Assembly (NCBI GenBank): GCA_037013685.1
Contig: CM072891.1
Coordinates: 18,328,501-18,392,500, forward strand
From: Acridotheres tristis
Lineage: Eukaryota > Chordata > Aves > Passeriformes > Sturnidae
Direction of reading: 5' to 3'
DNA length: 64,000 nucleotides
The notes below the pieces were generated by a model, which had not been told where the DNA came from, did no database searches, and was given only the letters and a program-made list of their open reading frames with translations. A program made the translations under genes and the position numbers. Shown piece by piece: positions 49,474 through 58,100 of the stretch. The first letter of the stretch is position 1, and the number at the start of each line of letters is the position of its first letter.

Positions 49474-50369
49474 TTAGTTCTGGAATAATGTATCTGTGAT
49501 TTTAGTCTGCCCAGTTTCAATGCAGTTAAAGTTGTCACTAGGAGCTGGAAAGGTCCCTTCCACTTTGCCTGGAGCAGAGGGGTTCCCCAGTCTTTGAAGT
49601 AGACCCAATCTCCTGGTTGGAATTCGTGTGCTGATGTGTCCACTCCTGTCAGTCTGGAGATCATCACTGCTTGCTGTAAATCCCATGAAGTTTTTGAGGT
49701 AATTATTCACGTTGACCCCTCCTTTCAGGTGTGTGTCTGCTGGAGTATGTGGTAGAGTTGATCATATAGCAATTCATAGGGGCTTATTTTGCTGGTGTCC
49801 CACAGCTGAATTCTAACTTCTAGTACAGCAACAGCTAAGGCTGGGAGTCCTGTCCTAGAGGTTTCCTGACATATTTTACCCAATTGCAATTTGTATAATT
49901 CATTCAGTCTACTTTGCCACTAGCCTGGGGCCTGTAAGGTGTATGAAGATCCAAAGTTATTTCTTCCAAGGCTTTCCTAACCTATTGTACCACTTCTGCA
50001 TTGAAGTGGGAACTACTGACTGATAACATTCCCAAGCCTACCCCAAATCTAGTTATTATTTCATTCAACAGTATTTTAGTCACTTACCTAGCCGGGTTGG
50101 TGCAACAAGGAAAGGCTTCTGGCCACGCAGAGAAGTTTTCCACCAGAACTAGGAGGTGTTAACACCCCCCTTTTCTGGGTAATTCAGTGAAATTAATCTG
50201 CCAATATTTACCCAGAACATTTCCAGATTTCATGCTCCTAGCATTACTTTATTAGCTGTGTTAGGGTTGTTTCTTTTATGAAGTATACATTGTTGGATTC
50301 TTGATTGTACTGAGCCATTTTAAACCCAATTATAGATTATTGCAAATGTTTCAGAAGTTTCTCAGTACT
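49474..50369 (-). pseudogene. Integrase, broken
   Basis: Integrase inserts proviral DNA into the host genome. On the minus strand, blocks appear in order but in changing frames. A core-like stretch around 49,990-50,030 reads SSSHFNAEVV where the catalytic Asp is expected. HTPYRPQASGKVD at about 49,909-49,950 has Asp where the family has the catalytic Glu, followed at once by a stop. A C-terminal domain at about 49,500-49,640 reads GDWVYFKDWG, then KWKGPFQLL and IHYSRTK, which is typical of class I elements. The zinc-binding region begins in the preceding RNase H frame (EHKATH, near 50,370). Several stops and frameshifts make it non-functional. Confidence 0.85.
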
Positions 50370-50990
50370 CTAATGAGTGGCTTTATGTTCACAATCCACT
50401 ATTTCACACAAGATCAGTTCTGGGACTATTATTTGCCTGGTTGGAGTAAATGCCCAGCCTCGTGGATCAAATTTTGCTTCTAAGGTTTCAATTACTTGAC
50501 AGTCCCCAGCACTATACTCTGATTTTTCTACTGGGAGAGGTATCTCTGACAGGGCTATTAAATATATGTTTTCTCTGGTGCCTTTTTCTGCAGCCTTTTT
50601 GGCAGCCTTATTGGCTGAATAATTCCCCAGTTCCAGTTTGGTCTTACCTGCTTGGTGTACAGTGCATTGCATAATAGCAACCTCTGCTGGTTTCTGGATA
50701 CTTTCGAGTAAATCTGAGATATGTTTTCCATTTTTGATCAATGTGCCTCGAGATGTCAAAAGGCCTCTTTCTTTCCAGTCGGCCCTGTGTGCATGTACCA
50801 CTCCAAAATGTTTGTATTTTGAATCAGTCCAAACGTTAACTGCTTCTCCTGCACTCAGTTCCAAAGCTCGAGTGAGTGCAGTTACACACTGGAGTGAGTG
50901 CCCCTGATTCAGTTACCTCATGGTGTGTAGTCACTGCATACCCAGATAGTCCTTTTCCATTCTGGACAAAGCTGCTCCCATCAGTACACA
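50370..50990 (-). pseudogene. RNase H domain, decayed
   Basis: RNase H removes the RNA strand of the RNA-DNA hybrid during reverse transcription. The frame from 50,864 down to 50,370 is open for 164 codons, with VNVWTDSKY (catalytic Asp at about 50,823-50,825), WKERGLLTS and KNGKHISDLL in family order. The late motif, normally of the form GN-x-x-AD, reads GNYSANKAA, so the Asp is replaced by Asn (50,610-50,612). The upstream part (ALTRAL-like, to about 50,990) lies in another frame with stops. The end runs into the first residues of integrase. Confidence 0.85.
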
Positions 50991-51599
50991 ACTCTCAATC
51001 AGGACGTGCCAAGGGTCTGGCTCCTCAGTCGGGTCTGCTGGAATACACTTCTGTAGTTTGTAAGGAAACAAAGCAAAACATGGTCATGCTGTGGGGTTCC
51101 TTCTACTTACTGGGCAGATAAGAACACAGGAGGGTTAATGACAGAAGTTGTTTTGATTATCACATTGTCTTCAAGCAAGCTACAGCAAGACTACGTGGTA
51201 CTTCAGCATCCAGCTAGGAGAGATCCAGTGGCCTCCTTTTTGCTTGAGTACCAACTACACCACGTGTGGTACAATGACAATCCCAAATGACAATCCCAGA
51301 GTCAGTTTTCAAGCTTCCTGGATCGAAGAGCAGTAGCTCCCGCTGCCCTACAACTGCTCCAGCCTTGGCTGACGTGGAGTTGCACTGAAGAGCAGCTCAC
51401 AGCCCTCCTGTGCTCCCCCAGGAGCTGTGACAGCACTCACAGTGCTCCCTGATGCCTTTCATGGGTAAATAATTCACAGGGAGCCCCAAAGCAGGGCTGA
51501 GTTGCAGAAAGGCAGCCCATGCATCATCAGTGCAGACTGTAAAGTCCTTTTGAGCTGTCTTCAAGAGCTCATATAGTGGCTTTACTAGCAGCCCACAAT
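50991..51599 (-). pseudogene. Reverse transcriptase connection region, decayed
   Basis: Between the palm/thumb and RNase H the minus strand keeps scattered connection-domain similarity in several frames, such as a stretch resembling LDPVA-SWP-CLRA near 51,190-51,240. It is interrupted by stops and small duplications (ATGACAATCCCA twice near 51,275). No continuous frame survives. The assignment rests mostly on position between recognised neighbours. Confidence 0.6.
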
Positions 51600-52560
51600 T
51601 GCTGATCTACAGGAGACACCATCCCACCATCCCAAGAAATGTATGTAAGTCTCTTACCTTTTGTGGCAGTGGGTGTTGGTAAATTCCTTCCTTTCATTGC
51701 TGTCCCAACCTCCTTTCTCCTTGGAGAATTTCGTGTCCCAAGTGAGTTACTGTGGTCTGGAACGTTTCTGCTTTGTCTTTGGATCCTCTGTATATCCAGT
51801 TAGTCCCAGAAAATTCAGCAAGGCCACAGTCTGATCCCAGCATTACTGTTTAGTTGCAGTGGCTATCAGAATGTCATCTGCATACTGTAACAAAACTCCA
51901 GTGGGGTTGTGTTTTTTCCATTCCTCCAGTTCTTTTGCCCATTGATTTCCAAGTATGGTGGGGCTGTTTTTAAACCCCTGTGGTAGAACCATCCAAGTCA
52001 GGTGGCTTCTTCTCTCTCTGTTTGGATTTTCCCATTCAAAAGCAAATAGCTCTTGACTCTCAGTACTCAAAGGAATGCAGAAAAAGGCATCTTTCAAATC
52101 TAATACTGTAAACTGTTTTAATTTTTCATTCAAGGTTGCTAGTAAGGTATAAGGATTTGCTGCTACTGGGTGTATATTTTCTTTTTTATGGCTCTAAGGT
52201 CCTGTACCATCTGGTAAGCCTTTCCTTCAGTTTGCATTCTTAACTGGCAAAATAGAGGTGTTAAATTTGGATTGACATTCCTTCAATAGGCCATATTTTA
52301 TAAATTTTTCCACAAGGGGTTATAACCCCTTATGACTTTCTATTTTCAAAGGCTTTTGCCTTACCCATCCTGCTCTAGGTTTCAATTTAATTCTTACAGG
52401 CTCTGCTCTTTTGGATCACCCAGGCACCTTTCCAGCCCAGACTGTGAGGATCACTGCATCCTTAAGTGATACTGGCAGATGTATCATGTCCAGTTTTAGT
52501 GGCTGTAATGCAAAAATAGAGGCTTCCACATAATTATGTTCCGGAATAATAACCAATACT
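51600..52560 (-). pseudogene. Reverse transcriptase fingers, palm and thumb, broken
   Basis: This is the polymerase that copies retroviral RNA into DNA. The clearest frame, 52,133 to 51,843 on the minus strand, reads FTVLDLKDAFFCIPL (motif A), LTWMVLPQGFKNSP (motif B) and LLQYADDILIA (motif C, catalytic YADD at 51,873-51,884). YADD in place of the common YVDD is a tolerated variant. Upstream, a QDLRAI block and an HPVAANPY block are present but one frame apart, separated by an A-run near 52,185. Downstream, a thumb-like VTHLGHEI and VRDLHTFLGM follow with an internal stop. Polymerase activity is not expected. Confidence 0.92.
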
Positions 52561-52696
52561 TTGCCATTTTAAAATTTGATTTCAGCATTTAGTTTTTCCT
52601 AAAATTCTCTCTCCAGGAGAGGCTTTGGTGAATTAGGTAGATGCAAAAACTGGTGAGTCATCCACTGTTTTTCTAATCTAAAATGAAAAATAAATT
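52561..52696 (-). pseudogene. Protease/reverse transcriptase junction, decayed
   Basis: About 140 bases of A+T-rich sequence after the stop that ends the protease frame, with no motif I can place securely. By position it should hold the protease C-terminus and the start of reverse transcriptase. Confidence 0.4.
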
Positions 52697-52906
52697 TTAA
52701 AATAAATTGAAAAATGGCTGAGTTTTGCCATTCCCTGTTGCACCAATGATTTTTAGAAAATCATTACTCAAGTTCCCTCTTACTGTATTTAGCACTAAGT
52801 TACTAGCTCCTGTATCTAATAAAAATCCTACCTCCTCATTTACCTCCTCATTCCCCAGCTTAGCTGTAAGCAGGAGTTGTGCCAGGGAAGAATCCTCCAG
52901 TCCTCC
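52697..52906 (-). pseudogene. Retroviral protease, truncated, in gag frame
   Basis: The protease cleaves the Gag and Gag-Pol precursors. The frame continues directly from gag after its UGA stop, beginning Gly-Gly, and reaches GFLLDTGASNLV 27 codons later. The catalytic DTG lies at 52,808-52,816. A second hydrophobic block, NDFLKIIGATG, follows. A TAA at 52,697-52,699 ends the frame after 69 sense codons, well short of a usual retroviral protease of about 100-125 residues, so the C-terminal part that completes the dimer is missing from this frame. Same-frame placement is the arrangement of gammaretroviruses. Confidence 0.88.
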
Positions 52907-54397
52907 TCAGTCATCATTGGTGACAGCCACAGGTTCTCCACATCCTTGTCCCTTCCCTTTCCCTGCAGGCACCATTCCTCTAGAAATTCCTTCATTAACT
53001 CCGACTACTTTTTGTTTAGTTATTTCTTGCTGGTTTTCTTTGTTCTGAAAAACTCCACAAGAAACATCAAGCAGCTTCCCTAAATCATGCTGGTCTTGTC
53101 CCTGAGCCTGTTGTAATTTCCTTCTAGTATCATCTGAGCATTGCCCCACAAATATGGGGGCTAATTGAGTTTTTCCTTCCTCTCTTTCAGGATCAACATT
53201 AGTATATTTTTGAGCCGTTTCTTTCAGGCAATTTAAAAATTCACCCGGTGATTCCTTACCATCCTGCTTAATTTCAAATAATTTTGACATATTGATAGCC
53301 TTTGGTATGGCATTTCTAATTCCATATAGTATCCATTGTTGATACCTATTTAATCTCTCTCTAAGCATGGGCACATTAGGATCCCACTTGGGATCCACAG
53401 TGGGAAAATTAATGTCCAGTGTACCTGACAAGTTGCCTGTCAAAATCTGCTCTTCCACAAACCTCCTGCTGGTTTTAACAACCAGCTCTCTTTCTGTACT
53501 GTCAAACAACATTTCTAACATAGCATCTATATCCTTCCAGTCTGGATCCTGAAGTTTTATCATCATTTCAAATGCTTTTGCCATTTTGTCTGGGTCATCT
53601 CGGTAGGTGCCAGCCATCAACTCCCAACTGTTAAGGTGTGTTATTGAAAATGGATCTTCTGCTGTAATTGGACCATCTATAGCAGCTGCCTGATGGAAGG
53701 CAGCTGCTCTCACATCTCTGTGTTCAGCTCTGGTTGGCTCTGCAGTCGAACTAAAACCCTCTGTTCCTTGATACATCCTCTCTGTCTCTTCTGTCTCCCC
53801 CTCTGCTCCTCCATACATCCTCCCTGTCCTCTCTATCTCCTCTTCTAGACCTGCCAAATCCACCTCTTTGCATGCCACTTGCCTCAGAATATCAGTCTCA
53901 GCAGCCTGGTTTTTTGTTTCCCCACCCAGCCTGCAGTTAGGACTGCCCATAACATTGAAATCATCCTTCATACTGGGGAGATGTTTAGAACACGTTTGTC
54001 CTGTGCTGCACAGAGAACAACATTTTCCTTGCTTCTCCTTTTCAAGAGCCAGCACAAAAGGGTCTGAGGGAGCTGGATTCAGGCCACAGTCTTTCTGCCA
54101 TTCAGGATGATTCCGTAAAGTGAAAAACATATCAGCATACATAACCTCATCCCATTTCTGTTCCTGCCTTAAAAACAGCATTAACTTTAACAGTGTGTTA
54201 TAATTCAGGGTTCCATTTGGTGGCCACTTTTCTCCAGAGTCGAGTTGGTACAATGGCCACCGCTGATTACAACACTTAATCAAATTCTCCCTGGTCGCTG
54301 GTCCCCCAGGGGGACCTCCAATCTTTTTCCAATGTTGCAAAAGGCAGCCAAGTGGGGATTTTTTCAGAATACCCTTTTTAGATTGTCCACTGCCCAT
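52907..54397 (-). CDS. gag: Gag polyprotein, open, gammaretrovirus-like
   Basis: Gag forms the retroviral particle shell at the plasma membrane. The frame is open for 496 codons from the ATG at 54,395-54,397. I prefer this start over one 19 codons upstream because it gives MGSGQSKKG, a myristoylation-type N-terminus followed by basic residues. Residues about 1-110 form a matrix domain (CNQRWPLYQLDSGEKWP, then LNYNTLL). A variable acidic middle contains a 14-residue near-duplication (GRMYGGAEG/ERMYQGTEG). Capsid runs from about 245 to 460, with FPTVDPKWDPN and a major homology region IKQDGKESPGEFLNCLKE. The C-terminus is short and ends NDD: no CCHC zinc knuckle is visible, so nucleocapsid seems lost. 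No PPPY late motif was seen. It ends in UGA, with protease in frame behind it. Confidence 0.9.
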   Translation of the reverse strand: MGSGQSKKGILKKSPLGCLLQHWKKIGGPPGGPATRENLIKCCNQRWPLYQLDSGEKWPPNGTLNYNTLLKLMLFLRQEQKWDEVMYADMFFTLRNHPEWQKDCGLNPAPSDPFVLALEKEKQGKCCSLCSTGQTCSKHLPSMKDDFNVMGSPNCRLGGETKNQAAETDILRQVACKEVDLAGLEEEIERTGRMYGGAEGETEETERMYQGTEGFSSTAEPTRAEHRDVRAAAFHQAAAIDGPITAEDPFSITHLNSWELMAGTYRDDPDKMAKAFEMMIKLQDPDWKDIDAMLEMLFDSTERELVVKTSRRFVEEQILTGNLSGTLDINFPTVDPKWDPNVPMLRERLNRYQQWILYGIRNAIPKAINMSKLFEIKQDGKESPGEFLNCLKETAQKYTNVDPEREEGKTQLAPIFVGQCSDDTRRKLQQAQGQDQHDLGKLLDVSCGVFQNKENQQEITKQKVVGVNEGISRGMVPAGKGKGQGCGEPVAVTNDD

Positions 54398-54717
54398 CTC
54401 TGAATAGGAGACCCAAAATGCTGCAATACAGATACAAATGCAAACACAAAGCAAATATGAATTGATAAAACCAAGTCAAATAGTGAACTCTGGAATATCA
54501 AATAACCCACCCAATGCCCTGGAACAGCCACAAGTCTTATTCTTCCCAAAAGAATGCCTTATTATCAAATAGAATCTTTAGAATCTTACCTGTGTCCCAG
54601 ACTGGTCCGGGGATCTGTGGTCTTCTCCAGGAAAGTCCCGGCGCTGGCGTGAAGATCCAGAGATCCCTCGGATCCACGGGAGATCAGGCAGAGTGTCCCA
54701 TTGGGAGCAGCCAGAAA
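54398..54717 (-). other. Proviral leader with candidate primer-binding site
   Basis: This region lies between the 5' LTR and gag. Four bases after the LTR the minus strand reads TGGCTGCTCCCAATGGGA (54,696-54,713), in the right place and starting TGG as a primer-binding site should. I cannot match it confidently to one host tRNA. The usual packaging region would lie here too but has no sequence signature I can read. Confidence 0.55.
54581..54600 (-). promoter_or_regulatory. Splice donor in proviral leader
   Basis: On the minus strand ACACAG|GTAAGATTC is a near-perfect donor, with the intron starting at 54,590. Retroviruses use such a leader donor to make spliced env RNA. Here it survives although env is gone, so it could now join LTR-driven transcripts to downstream host acceptors. 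Confidence 0.7.
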
Positions 54718-55173
54718 TGACACCGAAATCGGCCAGGCAGGAACTTTCTAACACAGTTTGGAGTGTTAGAAAGCAGGCATTCCTCCCTGCAGCACGGGGC
54801 ACTGGGGGAGCAGGGAGCAGAGCTTTTATCCTTCACTCTGATTACACATTCATCAGCTCTCTCTGCTTGCTTGATGTGTAGGCATGACTTTATTTTACAT
54901 AGTCACACCCCATATATGTTCCTTATATGGTTCTTTGGGGTCTGTCTTCAATGTTTGGTGTCCTTTATGGGGGCTGTCCCTTGAGCCCCACTTTTGGGTA
55001 GCTGCAGTATCATTGTTTTGCATAACTTCGGCTGTGTCAGCCTTGCAGGGCTGAGCTGCATCCTGCTTCTTCTCTGCATGATTTTTGTTTCACTGGCCTT
55101 ATCTACTTCTCCAAGGCTGCCTTGTTCCCCTTACTTGATAAGAGTAAACTGTTTTGTTCTGCTGTCCTTATCG
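54718..55173 (-). repeat. Proviral 5' LTR
   Basis: About 456 bp. On the minus strand it begins CGAT at 55,173 (TGAT in the 3' LTR, so the first base has changed) and ends GGTGTCA at 54,718. A TATA/CArG-like CCATATAAGG lies at 54,921-54,930 and AATAAA at 54,889-54,894 (minus strand), with a stem-loop at 54,744-54,773. A segment at about 54,943-55,100 has no counterpart in the 3' LTR. The signals could in principle drive gag, but promoter activity is untested. Confidence 0.82.
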
Positions 55174-58100
55174 TTTTGATATCTGTTGCTGGAATGAGTA
55201 TTTGAAAGAATGTCAGAGAGGAGAAAAATACGAGAAGTATCTTTGGTAGTGGCAAACAGGCCTGTGAGCAGTCAAGACTTGTAGCAGCGGTCCAGAAAGG
55301 ACTGACAAGAAATGTTTGTATACAGGGTAGGTTGACAAGAATGTTGAGGCTGAAATAGAATCTGAACAACATTGTCTTGCTATTCAGTTTTTTTTAAATT
55401 TTTTTTTAATTTGATGAAACAAGATTTTCTAAGTATTGTATTGTTAATAAATATTATCAAGGACATGCCATATCTTTCCTCATTTTCTCTTATCACAAGG
55501 AACAGAACCCCAGTCTAGGATAGCCTCTGGACTAGAAAGGGGCTCAGAACAAGTTTTGTGTACTGCTCTCCTTAGACTTTTATATGCTGCTTTCTGTCCA
55601 CATCTTTGTCTAACCTTCTGTATATTGCACCTAGGAGAGAGTCACAAATCCTGGTTATGTCAGAAAATCACCTCACCCCTCTTGAGCTCCAGTTCTTCTT
55701 TAGCTTTGCCACCTTACTTTTCAATTCAGTTTTGCTACAGTCTTTTTTTTTTTTTTCCCTCTGCTTTGAAAGACAGGAGGTTGAAATCCCTGTAATAGAT
55801 GGGCATCCTTGGAGCCTCTTGGCTGTTAACCAGCACTGAGTCTTGACTGGTTCCACACAGGAATTGGTAATCTCAACCATGGTTTGAAATTGTTATCCAG
55901 AAAGTTTTCCTTCACTGTGAGCCACAGTCAGTAGTTCCTATTGCTACTGAATATTATTTTCAGCCCTGGCAGGCTTAGCTTTTGCACATAGCACTGGAGT
56001 GGTGATGCTTGTGATGCAAATTTCTGTAGCTGAGAAGACCACCTGATGGTAAATGTTTCTGCTTCTCCCTTCAGTCAAATGGCTTTGAGGCATTTCTTAG
56101 AGGAACTTGGTTGGAATATTGTATCAGGTACCTGTGTGCTTTTAAAGCTCCAACAGCTAGATTTAAATGCTGTAGAACATAGACAGAAAACTCAGGAAGT
56201 GAGAAACAAATATCTGCTAAGAAAAAGCACTTTTGCATTTTTATACTGTCATTACATCTTAAACCCCAACCCTCCAATGCCTGTGTACAGCTCTCCTGTA
56301 CAGGGAAAAAAAAAACCTTGGCTTTGACCACCCTTTCATTTTGTGCTCCTGAGCCTCTGGTGGTACCAGCAAGTCACTTCTGTGAGCATCCCAGTTTAAA
56401 CAGCAGCCTTTTTAGCCTGTGGTGGAAAGTGTCCCACCTGATCCTCTTCAGCTCAAGGAAAGATGAGTGCAGTGCCTTGCCCTGAGGAGCTGGGAACGTG
56501 AATGGTAGAAAATGTATTTTCCTGAGTTCCCTTAGGGCTGCACAGAGAACCCTGGAGGGAGAAAGGCAGCTGAGAAGAAATGAATGTTGGTAAATGGTAT
56601 TAAAAGCTAGCAGACAGGGAGATGTGAATGCAAGATACATAGGCCTGTTAAGTGAGGGAGACTGAAAACCCAATTTATGCCGGTGGCATGAGGAATGAAA
56701 CAAGAAAGGTGGCACTCAGTAGGGTCCCTTGGCTCCTCATAAATTTTGAATTGTCTGCCTTTCCTTTTTTTAATATCCTGTAAAACGAAAAGCTGGGATC
56801 GTTAGAGGATGTGCTGGTGAAAGGAAGTGAGACAAGAAATTTCCGTATTCTTGCCTTCATTTCTCTGATTGTCAGTGATTTGTTGGTCAATTATCTGGGA
56901 GTTGGATATATCTGTAGTTTGTTGAAGTGTAGATTATGTTGTTCAATTTTTCTTGCCTGCATCTTTAGAACCACAGTTGGCATGACAATGTTTTGGGCTC
57001 ATTCCAATGAAGAAAAGGATTTTAATTTTTCAGCACCCTCTGTGTAGAATGGCACTTAAGCTTCATATATTTCTATAATTTTAGTGGGAATGTAAAGAAG
57101 TTGCTGTTTAAAACAAACATGTGGGGTTCTGCTAATTCCTGGAAATCATTTTAATTAAGAGGAAGAGGAGAAAAAGAAGGAAAGGCAGCCCTTTGGTGTT
57201 GGACTGGGACTGAGTGCTCTCAGAGAGCAAACACTCAGCGCTAATGAGAAATTACCAGTGAGGTGTGAGCAGTTGCTTTGCAGAACAACACCCATGCACT
57301 GGTCTTTTAAACTTTGTCAGTCCCTTCTCATGTCACCCTCAGCTTACTTGCAGCCCTCTAAAAACTGAGGTCTGGGTGTATTTGCAATGGATTTCTCAAG
57401 TCACTCAGGAGTCCTGTAGCAGCTCTGCACGTTGTGATCCATCCTTGTGGGAGGGTGGTAGGAGCATCAGCATCACATGGGGATTTGTTCTGCTTGAAAA
57501 CAAGTTAAGGCTGTGTCTTGTGATCTGGTTATAAATTCCCTGGAGGTCAGAAGAGAGGATTTTGATAAATATCTTGAGCTTTCCGTGAGAACCTTCACAT
57601 TTGAAGTACATATTTTTGAGCAATCCTATGTGATCTCTAAGAGATCATTCTCTATGGTGGCAATCTGAATTCCAGCTGGATCAAGTCTTAGCTTTTCATT
57701 GTTGTCTCTGTTCTTCACACGAGGTAGCTGTTTTTCAAGAGGGTTTTTAAACTGTGTCTGTCTCCATAAACTTTCCAGGAATAGTTGTCTTTACAAGGTG
57801 GGAGAAATGTGTGTTTTAAAGCATTATTTAAAATAATTCCTGGACAAAATTCATTAACTTCAGTGAAGTGTCCTTAGGCAAGTACCTGAAGTGTCTTAAA
57901 TTCAAAACCAGCACCTAGGCCAGCCTTCTTCCTGCTGTCTTTTGTGGATGCCATCCAGGTGTGCACTTGTGTTATGTGCATGAGCTCTCAGCTCTCAGCA
58001 AAGTGGGGTTCTCTGCCTACATATCAGTAGCAGTCACATATTAATATTGGTGGGGAATAACTTATTGATTTCTGAACCAGTTAAACTCATTTAATGGAAG

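Larger units (their letters stand above)
48772..55173 (-). mobile_element. Class I (gammaretrovirus-like) endogenous provirus, env lacking
   Basis: A 6.4-kb provirus on the minus strand runs 5' LTR, leader with splice donor, gag, protease, reverse transcriptase, RNase H, integrase, polypurine tract, 3' LTR. The class is inferred from three things: an MLV-like capsid with a major homology region, a protease in the same frame as gag behind one stop codon, and integrase with a GPY/F-like WKGPF motif. Gag is open and pol has many stops and frameshifts. Only about 130 bases separate the last integrase-like frame from the polypurine tract, so env is absent. The two LTRs differ by substitutions and large indels, and no target-site duplication is evident. 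The insertion is therefore old, or rearranged. Confidence 0.92.

Noticed and set aside
54696..54713. Assignment of the primer-binding site to a particular tRNA
   Set aside because: The 18 bases begin TGG as expected, but none of the tRNA 3' ends I know matches well, so no tRNA is named.
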